Counted from the stretch's first letter, positions 11,758-21,370 are shown. The stretch is DNA of 36,588 nt from Acrasis kona (GCA_026419775.2 JAOPGA020001417.1:1-36588), one strand, 5' to 3'. The notes: a model not told the origin generated them from the sequence alone. Translations and numbers: made by a program.

Positions 11758-12027
11758 ATGAGCGATCGCAAAGCAGTCGTCAAGAACGCAGATATGCCAG
11801 AAGAGGTTCAAAACGATGCAATCCTCGTAGCGCAACAAGCTCTAGATAAGTTCAGCATCGAAAAGGATATTGCCGCCCACATCAAGAAGGAGTTTGACAG
11901 AAAATACAACCCTACATGGCACGCTGTTGTAGGAAGAAACTTTGGTTCATACGTTACACACGAAACTAAGCACTTCATTTACTTCTATTTGGGGCAGGTG
12001 GCTGTTTTATTATTTAAATCTGGATAA
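11758..12027 (+). CDS. Dynein light chain LC8 (DYNLL type)
   Basis: Intronless gene of 89 residues, exactly the length of LC8. The sequence is near-canonical: [14 protein letters not shown] at the start, [21 protein letters not shown] in the middle, [20 protein letters not shown] as the edge strand, and a [11 protein letters not shown] end. LC8 is a homodimeric hub that binds short linear motifs in dynein intermediate chain and many other partners, in cytoplasmic and axonemal dyneins. The groove-forming beta strand and the dimer-interface residues look intact. It ends 52 bp from the stop of the convergent hydrolase gene. Confidence 0.97.
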   Translation: MSDRKAVVKNADMPEEVQNDAILVAQQALDKFSIEKDIAAHIKKEFDRKYNPTWHAVVGRNFGSYVTHETKHFIYFYLGQVAVLLFKSG

Positions 12028-12079
12028 ATTATATTTCTGTACCAGTCTGTTGTTGTATGAGATAAACCAATCGTTTTAT

Positions 12080-13137
12080 TTACAAGCTACAAACACCACC
12101 AAGATCCTCACCATCTTGAGCAACATCGTCCATCACAGGTTGTGGTTGGTCTTCCAAGCCCTCAACAAACACATCATCATAGACGACCGAACTATTACCC
12201 CTCAAGTGTTTAGACATCTTTTTCCCTTCAAATCTTCTCCGCACAAGATCATCTAAAAAGTCGATGCTGTCCGCGCACATTTCCTTGTAAGGTTCCCCTC
12301 TTAATTTACTTAGTCCAATGATTGATAAATGGTTCGTTCCAGACCTATGATACCTTTTCCATTTGCACTCGACTCCGGCATTACAAAGTTTTTGAACAAA
12401 ATGTTCCCTGTCATGAATTAGAAAACAATGTCACTTTCTACTTACGATTGTCTATCAAGACCCCAATCCTTCTCTGCATTAAGTACAAGAAAAGGGGGCG
12501 CACCTCTTCTTACGTACTCTATGGGCGAACAATCAGAATAGTCGCCGTCCTCCCTTCTGCCGAATGCTGGTATGATCACAAATCTTGACACAATTTGACT
12601 CATTAAAGCAGTGGCTGTGACATCATACACTCCACTCACCGTGACGCAACCCTTTATAAAGGTATGATCCAAATCAACTTTATCAAGAAATGCAGTATTT
12701 AATACCAATGAAGCGCATATGTGCCCACCTGCAGAGTGGCCCATTAAAAATACAAGATCAGGATTACCATTATAAGTTTTAATTTTTAGTTTAACAAATT
12801 TGAGACATTGTGCCACATCCTCACAGTGTGTAGGGTGTTGCACTTCTGGAGATAATCTATATCCTGCCACAACCACCACATAACCAGCTTTCGCAAAATA
12901 TTTGGCAAGATTTCCATACACATCAAACCACCTATGAGAACGATCGCCCCTACTCCACGAACCTCCATGGACGAATACAAGAACGGGATTGTAATCCCTA
13001 CTATCATCTTCTGGTGGAACGTATACATTACACATCTGTTTATCTACACCGTTTTTTGATTGTCTTTTAGTGTCCGACATTAAATAATCTACATCTCTGA
13101 AACATCTTATGACATCTTGTTTGTTTGAGTCGCACAT
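12080..13137 (-). CDS. Alpha/beta hydrolase (esterase, kynurenine formamidase/isoprenylcysteine methylesterase-like)
   Basis: Two exons, 13137-12446 and 12407-12080, joined by a 38-nt phase-2 intron, giving about 339 residues. Exon 1 carries the oxyanion-hole motif HGGSW (in VFVHGGSWSRGDRS) and the nucleophile elbow GHSAGGH, plus VVVAGYRLSPEVQHP typical of the BD-FAE/abhydrolase_3 group. The acid of the triad is in NAEKDWGLD, right before the intron, and the histidine is in TNHLSIIGL in exon 2, so the triad is complete only after splicing. Similar enzymes include kynurenine formamidase and isoprenylcysteine methylesterase; substrate cannot be told. The N-terminus has no signal peptide or membrane segment. 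It ends in an acidic tail (VMDDVAQDGEDLG). Confidence 0.85.
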
Positions 13138-13271
13138 GATATTTAGTCAACGGGAACTTTAATTGAAGGATTTATTTTATTTGATAACTGTTCATGTAGA
13201 ACATTAGAAAAGTTCACCAACGTTGCTTAGCCAGGACCTTGCAGTAATAATCGTCACACAAAACTATACAA

Positions 13272-13314
13272 GTTGTAATCAATTGGTTGACCAGCTCAAC
13301 CATGTGATTACAAC
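13272..13314. repeat. Hairpin: 19-bp inverted repeat with 5-nt loop
   Basis: Arms GTTGTAATCAATTGGTTGA (13272-13290) and TCAACCATGTGATTACAAC (13296-13314) pair at 17 of 19 positions around the loop CCAGC. It lies about 135 bp upstream of the hydrolase start (13137) and about 170 bp past the last open codons of the broken membrane-protein gene on the same strand. Otherwise 13138-13485 shows no gene. Confidence 0.6.
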
Positions 13315-13485
13315 ATGGGACACAAGTTAGAATGTGCTATAGCCCACATTGACCTTGAGAACAGACAATGATCATCAATGCGAACATGCTTTCCATCAAC
13401 AAAAGATGACTTTCCAAACCAAGTTACCCCCAAGATACTCTCTGATCCTTTCCCCATATTTAGAGGATGTCTACTTGACAAGAAA

Positions 13486-13980
13486 TTAGTCAATCAACTC
13501 GTCAAGTTTATTTTTGTCCTGTCCAAGAACAATGTCGGTCAAGTCGTCGTTGAACTCTCTTCTCTTCTTTCCAATGTCTGAGAACGAAAGTAACGACTCC
13601 GATTGTTATCTCTTCTTCGCCTGTTCAACGTGCTTCACAGTGATAAAATACGAAGAATCGGACTGTTTATCCGTTCCAATTATCTCCTTGTTGAGTTCGT
13701 GCGCTGTGAGGTTGCTGTTTGTGATGCTGGTTAAGGAAACGTAATCATCTAGTCGCCTTTGCCTCTCATCATTAAGGAATATTTTCTTTCACGCTCAATA
13801 GAGGAATACCAAATTACTGGGTTTGTATTGATTTGTAACTAATTTGTTGTTCCAATAATTTTCCGCTCAACCTAAGTTAACAACAAACAAGATACCACAA
13901 GCGACAACAATGCTCCATAATGTTGTAATTACATCACTCAGTGGTGTTATCAAATTTAAAAAGGATTTTTTGAACCCCAT
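13486..13980 (-). pseudogene. Unrecognised membrane protein gene with frame breaks
   Basis: Reading from ATG 13978-13980, the product starts MGFKKSFLNLITPLSDV and runs into a hydrophobic anchor (LWSIVVACGILFVVNL). The frame then stops, but the next frame carries on with LSGKLLEQQISYKSIQTQ, and a further open stretch (13785 to 13610) reads IFLNDERQRRLDDYVSLTS and ends VKHVEQAKKR. After an in-frame TAA at 13607-13609 the same frame reads SESLLSFSDIGKKRREFNDD and LTDIVLGQDKNKLDELID before a stop at 13486. These pieces look like one protein with an N-terminal membrane segment and a helical, charged cytosolic part, broken by small indels or by introns I cannot place; a 45-nt intron starting GTGAAG could remove the TAA. 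No family recognised. Confidence 0.4.
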
Positions 13981-14107
13981 AAGAAACGTATTACTCACTT
14001 CAACAACCTGACTCTAAACAATAAAGATCAACATTGTGTGCGGTATAATTGTCACCCAAGTGAAAAAGGCTAAGAATGATTTGTCACAAACAATCTCCTA
14101 TATAGAA

Positions 14108-14929
14108 ATGCAGAATAGTGCAGTTACAATCGTAGACGACGCCAGCTCTAATCTATTATGCATATGCTTCCACGACGTTGAGGATGTATGAATTTTAACT
14201 AATCAATTCTAAACAAAGTAGGGGTGGCAATTCGGCAAATTACTTGCGACGCAAATACTCCTCAAGTTTATTCAAGAGGCACAAAGAAAAAGCGCTTCAA
14301 ACGTTTTGGGCCACCACAATTTACCAATAAGCCAGAGCGTTACAAACTCAAAGACAATAACATTAACCGGACAAATGTTCGGCTCGTACACTGGCAGAGT
14401 GGGTCCGCACGGCGCGCTTGTGCAGCAGCAAACAGACGATAAAGACGAACCGGTTGATTATAAGATTGACCAGCAAGTATTCAACTCGAAAATACCAGAG
14501 GCTTTCCGCTCCATGGTCAATCCTGTCCTCAAATATCGTACGTTCTCCATCAATCATTTCTAATCCCTTTGAACAGTAAACAAGCAAAGAGGAGTTAAAC
14601 ATGCCTCCCTAATCACATCTGGTAACGTACTGCAGAGCACAAATTCTGACTTGAGCTTAACGGCCAACCTGAAGATTCTAAACTCACACACAACAGATCT
14701 AAGTACGTTCCATTATGACCTGATTCTAATCATCGTAGTGAACAGCGCCCTCGATCATCCACAAATGTTACGTATAGAAGGAGAGACCACCACCATTCAG
14801 GTCATTCAGGTGGAGCACCTTACTCATTTGGTGGTGCTGTGCTTGAAGAACGCCGACCGTAAATTCATGGATGCCATCATCTTTGAGAGTGTAACATTAT
14901 TAAAAAAGAGTGAGTCGAACGATTGTTGA
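14108..14929 (+). CDS. Longin/roadblock-fold-like protein
   Basis: Exons 14108-14185, 14222-14537 and 14577-14929, introns 36 and 39 nt; a further 36-nt in-frame intron may lie at 14703-14738. The product is about 236-248 residues. The N-terminal part (AVTIVDDASSNLLCICFHDVEDG, then a helix KLLATQILLKFIQEAQ) looks like a longin-type beta-beta-helix unit. The C-terminal part looks like a roadblock/LC7 fold: GVKHASLITSGNVLQS, a helix, TTTIQVIQVEHLTHLVVLCL, and a final helix. Double longin/roadblock proteins act in Rab/Rag/Arf GTPase regulatory complexes or dynein. I cannot assign a subfamily; the fold call rests on pattern only. It is convergent with DDI1, stops 66 bp apart. Confidence 0.6.
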
Positions 14930-14994
14930 TTTATTTTAACATTGTATAGTTCATAACCTTTTAACAAATACACAAAACTTACATCGATAAAAAA

Positions 14995-16218
14995 TTACAT
15001 TCCAAATTTTTTCTGCATACAGTAATTCTCCGCCAAATTCAGATCATTGTTGGAAAATCGTAATGCCTCCAACACCAGCTCTCTCTCGAAACCCATCTCT
15101 ACTAATGGTGCCACCAAGTGCTCGTTGACTTGCGTCGATGACGACGATGACGACACTGGTACATGTGCGGCAGGTCCGGGCGATACTTGATCGTGCGCAG
15201 ACAAATCATTTTCTGTTCTAATGTGTGATGGTAATTCTCCCTCTCCCAAGAATTTAGGCTTCTCGTCTCCAATGTGTAGACAATTCTGCTTCAAATCAAT
15301 CATGCAGTGATGTCTTCTCAACATGTCTAATCCAATCAAGAATTCCATTCCACCCTGATCTAGCACCGTGATGGTGATGGGGAAATGTGTGTTTCCGATC
15401 ACCATGATGGTGAGATGAATTCTTCCTATAATCTTTGCCGTTCCCACTCCCTTCGCAACACCTTGGAATCTCTCGTCGATGAGGTGCATGATGTTACATC
15501 TCTGAGCACACTCTTTGCTCATGATGGTCATTTGTGCTCCGCTGTCGATGAATGCTTTGAGCGGCACGTCGTTCACCTTTGCATCAATGTACAGCATGAC
15601 CACCCTTCCAAATGACTCTGGCGTGTGCTCCATGGCATTCTCCATGTTTTCTTGAATGTTTTTTTGTTTGATTTCATCCTCCAGTAACTTTTGTGCTTCG
15701 ACGTCGAATGGGTTGGCCTCCAACCTTTTATACAGTTCTGCTTTTCTTCTGTTTTGTCTTTCCTTTTCTTGCATTGGCACCAAGAATTGATGTATCCTTG
15801 ATGCATCTGGATGGTTGATGGCCTGAAGAAGGCCTGGATTTGTATGTGGTAGTTGCTGCATTAATTGTTGATCCTGCCTGAAGAGTTGTTGTAGCTGTTG
15901 TGCGTTAATGTTAAGAATGTCTATTCCATCTAAAACGTTTCTTCTCTGCATTTGGGGTTGTTGTTGTGGTTGTGGTCTTCTTGCTGGTGCTGATCTACGT
16001 AGTATCACAATGTCATTGTTACCGACTCCCCTCGTTATTAAGGTGTCATTGTTTTGTAGTTCCTTGGACTCATAGAAAAGATTCTGTTGTGATAAGGGGA
16101 TTTGCATCTGAACTTCGATTAGTGCTTTGATGTTCTCAACCATTTCGTCAGGGTCCATCGCAATAGGGAACATGTCACCAGAGGATTCATTTAATATGAT
16201 GATTTGAAATTGAGGCAT
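14995..16218 (-). CDS. DDI1: DDI1-type ubiquitin shuttle protease (UBL-RVP-UBA)
   Basis: Single-exon gene, 407 residues, the full DDI1 architecture. Residues 1-75 form the ubiquitin-like domain (MPQFQIIILNESSGDMF, NLFYESKEL). About 120-200 is the helical region with Q-rich segments (QQLQQLFRQDQQLMQQLPH). The retroviral-type aspartic protease fold spans about 205-325, with active-site LKAFIDSGAQMTIM (Asp about 225) and MEFLIGLDMLRRHHCMIDL. A UBA domain closes the protein (APLVEMGFERELVLEALRF). DDI1 binds ubiquitinated cargo and the proteasome and cleaves certain polyubiquitinated substrates. The catalytic DSGA is intact, so it should be active. It follows the MFI gene on the same strand, 78 bp from its stop codon. 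Confidence 0.96.
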   Translation of the reverse strand: MPQFQIIILNESSGDMFPIAMDPDEMVENIKALIEVQMQIPLSQQNLFYESKELQNNDTLITRGVGNNDIVILRRSAPARRPQPQQQPQMQRRNVLDGIDILNINAQQLQQLFRQDQQLMQQLPHTNPGLLQAINHPDASRIHQFLVPMQEKERQNRRKAELYKRLEANPFDVEAQKLLEDEIKQKNIQENMENAMEHTPESFGRVVMLYIDAKVNDVPLKAFIDSGAQMTIMSKECAQRCNIMHLIDERFQGVAKGVGTAKIIGRIHLTIMVIGNTHFPITITVLDQGGMEFLIGLDMLRRHHCMIDLKQNCLHIGDEKPKFLGEGELPSHIRTENDLSAHDQVSPGPAAHVPVSSSSSSTQVNEHLVAPLVEMGFERELVLEALRFSNNDLNLAENYCMQKKFGM

Positions 16219-16296
16219 GTTTTATATGATATTGTTGTTTTATTTTGTTATGTTCGATGTTTATTATCCTTCTATTAATATACAATCAAATTCCGG

Positions 16297-18013
16297 TCAA
16301 CCAAGTTCGTATTCCTCTTGTGTCTTCCCTTCCAATAGTATTCTATCCACAGCATGGGTATACGCGCTGTAAACCTTCTTCTCTGGTAAATCAAATTCAG
16401 GATTCGGGACGCCAAACCTATAATTAGGGTCGAGCATTTCAGGGGTTGGAGTGTCATGCATTTGAGGCATGTCATTATTATAATCATTCTCATAGCTTGC
16501 CTCATCGTCGTCAAGCCTTCTCATTACTTCGCCATACATGTCCTGTCTCTTTTGTTTGTACTCTGGCCTGGTGTAATCGCTTCCCAGCGTAGTAGCAAGA
16601 CCGCACCAATCAGAAACATACTTGTCAAAATCCAAGTTTTCGCTCCAGTTCATCAACTCATTAAACTCCTCCTCATTCTCTCCGCTGTCAAAATCACCAT
16701 TTCTTTGTTTCATCTCTTGTATCTTTCCTGCGTTGTATGTCTTCTTCATCCACTCTAGCTTTCTCTTCTCTCTCTTCTTTTGTATATCTTGTTGCCTTTT
16801 GAGTTTTGAATAATGATACAGTGGTTTAATTTCCTCTTCTTTTGGTCTATCCTTCATTCTAGCTTTGATCGCTGCACTGCGAGAGAAAACACCAACATCT
16901 TCAATCTCATTAAATGCCTTTTCTGTTACGGGTCGCCAACCATTCCTGTCTTCTCTAACGTACCAGTTTGACTTGTCCAAGGGCTCTATTGCGATTAATG
17001 GATTGAGAACTGGTATTTCTTACTATCGTGACCCTTTGAGTTTGTGTGCACTGCCGATTTTTGTTTATGCTTGGTGTAATCTCTTGGTGCAAATGCATTA
17101 ATGTCAATCAGAGGAGAATGTATAAATATCTTATAGAATACGGTTGGTGGGAACTTTGAACCTCCAAGCCGAAATCTAATGTGAACGCCAGATGCTGAAT
17201 CCAAATACTTGGCTTCTGTAGGGTTAATGCTCCTTAATATCTCTCGAGGTGGTGCCTTCTCTCTGAATTTGATAAGTTCATTATAGAATTTGAAGATTTC
17301 TCTGTTCTAACGTTTCGTCATTAGCTTTGAATCAAAATATTCCCTACCAAGTAATTCTTCCAACATTGCTGTATTCTTCCAGCTAAATCGTCATATACAT
17401 TATAGAAACGAAGTCTTCCATCTTTTATAAAGCATTTGACGCCAACGGTTCTTCTAAGGATATTCTTGTGCACCCGATATTGCCTTTGTATTGCGATGCA
17501 TGCTGCCTCGTAAATTTTATAGGACTTGTTAATTCAACATCAATGTCAGAAACATTCAAACATACGTTAAAACGTAAATATTTTCTATTTTTTAAATGTG
17601 CTACTGATGCTACAAGTTTAGATTGGATCATGGTCAAATTGTCCTCAATAAAAGTAGTCGGCTCCTCAGTGCTCAAAAACGATTTTCTGACTGTCTGATA
17701 CTTTTCCATAATACTTTTTTCTCTACTCTCCTACTAGCGTAAGTGGTATTTTTAAAGGAATGAATTACCTGCTCCAACTCCTTTGCAAATCTCGCGGTAT
17801 ACTCTACAGCTTGTTGCATCTGTCTGGACTTGTACCCTCTAAAAACTCTCTGAATTTCTATAGCTGCTGCAAACATGGATGCGAATGGATAATGTGTCTT
17901 AATTCATTATAAAATGCTTCTAGGATGAGGAGGTATCAGATTTAAAGGCTTACTCTTCTATGGGCTTTCGTTACGTCTACAAGACGATACATTGATGGAT
18001 TACGCCTTCTCAT
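16297..18013 (-). CDS. C11orf65/MFI homologue with IQ motifs (frameshifted near 17010)
   Basis: Exons on the minus strand: 18013-17954, 17897-17769, 17730-17566, 17524-17348, then 17306-16297; introns mostly 38-41 nt (the first about 56). An N-terminal IQ motif (IEIQRVFRGYKSR), a second one (AACIAIQRQYRVHKN) and a third helix (RIQQCWKNYL) precede the family core: NPTEAKYLDSASGVHIRFRLGG, KFPPTVFYKIFIHSPL, then NGWRPV, HYSKLKRQQDIQKKREKRKLEW and LDFDKYVSDW, as in human C11orf65 (MFI). The last exon switches frame by one base around 17005-17020, between the SKKYQF and LIAIEP stretches, so a base is missing from the sequence or from the gene. The family is linked to flagellated cells and, in human, to mitochondrial fission control; IQ motifs suggest calmodulin binding. 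Confidence 0.75.
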
Positions 18014-18053
18014 ATTTGTTGTAATTTGTTCGTTTTAAGCTGGAACACATGAG
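18014..18053. promoter_or_regulatory. 40-bp divergent spacer between MFI and WDR31 genes
   Basis: The start codons of the minus-strand MFI homologue (18013) and the plus-strand WDR31 homologue (18054) are 40 bp apart, so the core promoters must overlap each other or the two genes' 5' ends. No recognisable TATA box is seen in this spacer. Confidence 0.5.
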
Positions 18054-19207
18054 ATGGGCTGCTTCCAGAGTAAAGAAGAGGTTTATGGATCTAGCTACAA
18101 GGGAGATAAGGTCGTAACATCAGCTACACTTCTACCTTCAATACACAATGGACCCGTACTTTCCATGACGCGGTTCGCTCGTTCGCCAACGCAATTTATT
18201 AGTGGAGGAGAAGATCAAGTAAGCCAATATTTTCACACAAATTTACATTAGTCTGTGGTTTTATACGACTGGAGCTCGAATCAAATTTTAAAAAGATGGA
18301 CAGGGCATAAAGGAGACATTAATTGTCTTGCCCAATCAAACAGTCTTGTTTTCAGTGGAAGTAGGGATAAAACTTTAAGAGTGTGGAACAACAATTCGTC
18401 AGAAGCTGTGCGTGTCCTCGAGGGACATGAGATGACCGTGACAACTGTGGAATGTTTATTCGACACCGAATCTGCAACACAGGGGTCTATTGTATCAGGC
18501 TCAAGAGATGCGTGCATCAAAATTTGGGACGTTGAAACAGGCTCAGTGTTAAGCTCTCGAAAAATTTACAGAAATCTAGTAACAGGCATCTGCTCTACGT
18601 ACGAGTCGAACACGTTTATGCAAATAAGCGAAGATCTTACTATAAGGACTTGGGACGCCAGAAGCTCAGAGGTGGTCAATACCATCTCCGGATTAATTAA
18701 CATTCCAGTATGAATTTTCTTACATGTTATGGTTAAAACTCATGATAGACATGCATTGATGTTTCAAAAGATTCAAATACCTTTGTTATTGGTAGCAAGG
18801 GCTTTAACATGGTTGGATGTACTTCAACGATCTGGGACAGGAGAACAAATAAAGTAATAACAGAGTTTGCTGAGCATTCCCAAACCATAAACTCGTGTGC
18901 AATATTAGCTGACAAAAAGTACGTCAAAAATGTATTTTCAGAGACTAACCAACAAAGTGTACTCACTGCAAGTAACGACAGAACCATAAAGTTGTGGAAC
19001 TCAGCCGACGCCAAATGCGCCCAATCCATCAGCACAGAACAATTTGGTGGTCCTCCAACTTGTCTATCAATCTCAAAGGAGACTAACACAAAAAATGCAT
19101 CCTTCTATGCCGGCGGAATACCTGACTTTGTCGCGGGATACAACATTACTGGTAACAACGAACCAAGATGTCTTTTCACTTGTAGGGACCAAGAAGCATC
19201 AACATAA
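18054..19207 (+). CDS. WDR31: WDR31-like WD40 protein, N-terminally acylated
   Basis: Exons 18054-18218, 18252-18707 and 18749-19207; introns 33 and 41 nt; about 360 residues. It starts MGCFQSKEE, a good N-myristoylation signal (Gly2, Ser6) with a palmitoylatable Cys3, matching the lipidated start of WDR31. WD40 repeats follow: QFISGGEDQ-SVVLYDW, LVFSGSRDKTLRVWNN, IVSGSRDACIKIWDVETG, QISEDLTIRTWDARS, TSTIWDRRTNK and LTASNDRTIKLWNS. The block RNLVTGIC...EDLTIRTWD followed by GSKGFNMVGCTSTIWD is characteristic of WDR31 rather than a generic WD40 protein. WDR31 is a ciliary protein that regulates intraflagellar transport in animals. It is head to head with the MFI homologue and convergent with the NT-C2 gene. 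Confidence 0.83.
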
Positions 19208-19248
19208 AATGAATATTTTACAAAACTTTAATACAAAACGTTTTCACA

Positions 19249-20361
19249 CTATGAGACACTATTCAAGGTTGACATTTTAAATGACCCATATTCATCTTCA
19301 CTCTCTTCGTCCTTTGTGAAATTCCTCCTAATAATACTATCAATCAGGCCACTGTGATCCCCCTCTACATAATCATCAAAACTAGCCGATCGTCCAGGAC
19401 CTCTCATCGTCAAAGTGTCATTCTGTTCCAAAGTAGAAATTTGTTCATTATCGTTGGTCTCCTTGTAAATGTTTATAATGCTATTCACGACTTCATCATT
19501 GTTGACGCTAAAGTGATCCGACTCGTCAGTATAAATTCCATACTTTGATTTGCTCAACATGACCCCATCCGGCGAAGATGGAGTTTTGACGGTGACGTTT
19601 GCAGTTGAATTGTTGGTGCACGCATCTGTGAACACAGAAGTTGTCGAGTCCGAATCCGTGTATGAGTCGTTGCTGTTCCGTCTCCTCGACACTCCGTTCA
19701 TGGCTGTATAAATGTCTGCAATGTCCAATGTTTGTACCGTGTCTTCTGCTATTGAAGAGTCTCCTTGTTCGCTCAGTTCATTCCTCTGTTTGTGCACATC
19801 TGTCGGGCACTTGTATAACCTATCTCCAGACATTTGTTTGAGTAGAACTGAGACCTTCAAAGTGCTGTTGAGAGCGGAATTTTTTAACAAAAATGAATGA
19901 ACACTTCTTTTATTATCTAGAGCGTAGACACTCAAATTAATTGAGGCAGCCCCGAGGCAAACGCTTGAGCGCGCTTGTGGTGTTTGTCTATAATATACTT
20001 TGAAATCAATGTAGCAGTCGATCAATGTATTGGTTTTGTTATTTACACGGAGACAGACGAATGGCTGAGCAGTCGAGAATGTTGTTGATGGTAGGTGTTT
20101 ACTTTTTAGCATGATTCCCAAAGGCTCCCTCCAATCAACTCTGTGAGATTTAAGTATTGGTTGCATCGATGTTTGTCCACCCTCGCATAAACTCGGTTGA
20201 AATTGTGGCTGTCGGAATTTCCATGTTACATAGAACGAATGACCTTGTATAGGAACCTCTTCAAGTGATTCTAGTGTTATGTGGCAGTCAAAGTCAATAA
20301 TTCGAGCCGGATGACGTTCCTGTATCTTTTTTATGGAGTTGTTTATAAAGTTGCGTAGCAT
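19249..20361 (-). CDS. NT-C2 domain protein (EEIG1/EHBP1 type)
   Basis: Intronless, 370 residues from ATG 20359-20361. Residues about 10-185 form an NT-C2 domain: RIIDFDCHITLESLEEVPIQG, FYVTWKFRQP, then CLRVNNKTNTLIDCYIDFKVYY, LGAASINLSVYALDN and ALNSTLKVSVLLKQM. NT-C2 domains occur at the N-terminus of EHBP1, EEIG1/2 and plant PMI1 proteins, where they bind membranes and link vesicles to actin. The C-terminal half is serine/acidic and probably disordered (RRRNSNDSYTDSDSTTSVF), without the calponin-homology or coiled-coil parts of EHBP1, so it is closer to EEIG in layout. It ends 41 bp from the convergent WDR31 stop. Confidence 0.78.
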   Translation of the reverse strand: MLRNFINNSIKKIQERHPARIIDFDCHITLESLEEVPIQGHSFYVTWKFRQPQFQPSLCEGGQTSMQPILKSHRVDWREPLGIMLKSKHLPSTTFSTAQPFVCLRVNNKTNTLIDCYIDFKVYYRQTPQARSSVCLGAASINLSVYALDNKRSVHSFLLKNSALNSTLKVSVLLKQMSGDRLYKCPTDVHKQRNELSEQGDSSIAEDTVQTLDIADIYTAMNGVSRRRNSNDSYTDSDSTTSVFTDACTNNSTANVTVKTPSSPDGVMLSKSKYGIYTDESDHFSVNNDEVVNSIINIYKETNDNEQISTLEQNDTLTMRGPGRSASFDDYVEGDHSGLIDSIIRRNFTKDEESEDEYGSFKMSTLNSVS

Positions 20362-20517
20362 GTGATGTTTGGTGTTTGAGGATTACGGAAAGCCGAAACG
20401 ATGTTTTTGGATTTGTTTGAAAAGTCATTGTAACATGAATACAGAACCTTCGAAGTTATAATAATTATTGCTTACGGATAAATATTATGCGGAGTCTCTG
20501 CGCAATCATAAGTACTC

Positions 20518-20823
20518 ATGTCTTTGAACCTATCTACTTCTTCTAAGAAAGGAGTACCTACCAGGAAGACACATTCCACAATACATTGGAAGGAAACAAG
20601 TATATTTGATGGGCGCGGTGAATGCTCTGCTTACCTTGCAGAGAATTTTAAGGACGCTTTAAAGAATAAATTATCTGACGATGACATTGTATTAGCTTGC
20701 CACAACTCAAGAATAGCTTTTTTTTCATCATCTACAGGAGAATGGAATTTGGTCCAGAAGCTACCGAAGATAACAAACCAACGAAAGAAATTGATCGCAT
20801 CATCAACGCGGGTGCGAAAATAA
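20518..20823 (+). CDS. Small basic protein, unrecognised
   Basis: Frame of 101 codons from ATG 20518, divergent from the NT-C2 gene (156 bp between starts). It reads MSLNLSTSSKKGVPTRKTH, then ETSIFDGRGECSAYLAENF, a hydrophobic stretch with IVLACHNSRIAFFSSS, and a basic end. Codon use is gene-like, and the ending (ACGCG followed by GTGCGA and an acceptor at 20846) leaves room for a short intron that would change only the last residues. No family recognised. Confidence 0.5.
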   Translation: MSLNLSTSSKKGVPTRKTHSTIHWKETSIFDGRGECSAYLAENFKDALKNKLSDDDIVLACHNSRIAFFSSSTGEWNLVQKLPKITNQRKKLIASSTRVRK

Positions 20824-21208
20824 TGAGAAACAGATTTACAGAATAGATGTTAAATTGTAATTAAATTCTACAATATATCTTGGACAACAGCGATATTTGT
20901 TGCTCTTTTTTTTAATTGCAAGCCAGAACAAATGAGTTCTGGTGGTATAAACTACAAATTACTGCAGCTATCAGTTTCATCAAAAAATTGAGGAGAATCG
21001 CTGGTGGTTTATAAATCAACAGTAATTTTCACACCTAAAATCGAGTTTTATTCGTTTGATACATAATTTATGACATTGTAAGACTATGGTTTTTCATGGG
21101 TGGAAAAGAGTTAAATATCCGAGCAAGGAAGTTGCACTTGAGAATTTCAAAAGCAATTAGCTTGGGTTCCCGAGTAATAACACAGGATATGCAAATGAAA
21201 CGTCTTCG
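20824..21208. other. Intergenic, one small hairpin
   Basis: About 385 bp of AT-rich DNA without a gene. It contains a perfect 7-bp stem CCAGAAC / GTTCTGG (20923-20942, 6-nt loop) after a run of T; this is short enough to be chance. Confidence 0.45.
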
Positions 21209-21337
21209 TTAGTTGTTCCAGTCAACTTCTTCATCGTCTTCTAACTGCCTCATTGTTTCTGGATTGAATATCACTGTACGTCCGTAATTCTTACACTTCT
21301 GATTTTTTGAATTTAAAACTTGCATTAGCACCATCAT
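21209..21337 (-). CDS. Possible 42-residue acidic-tailed protein
   Basis: A short frame from ATG 21335-21337 reads MMVLMQVLNSKNQKC, then KNYGRTVIFNPETMRQ and an acidic end LEDDEEVDWNN. Composition and codon use in the second half look coding rather than random. It begins 33 bp after the GNAT stop on the same strand, and a CGATAG acceptor-like site sits right before the ATG, so it may be the last exon of something longer. No family recognised. Confidence 0.35.
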   Translation of the reverse strand: MMVLMQVLNSKNQKCKNYGRTVIFNPETMRQLEDDEEVDWNN

Positions 21338-21370
21338 CTATCGGGTAGTTAAAACAACTCATCCCCTGTT

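Noticed and set aside
14995-16218. Retroviral protease suggesting an endogenous retroelement
   Set aside because: The flanking UBL and UBA domains identify the cellular protein DDI1, whose protease fold is retroviral-like by ancient relationship.
17005-17025. A 14-nt intron (GTAAGAAATACCAG on the minus strand) that would restore the MFI frame
   Set aside because: Far below the 33-44 nt of the other introns here; a one-base indel explains the shift as well.
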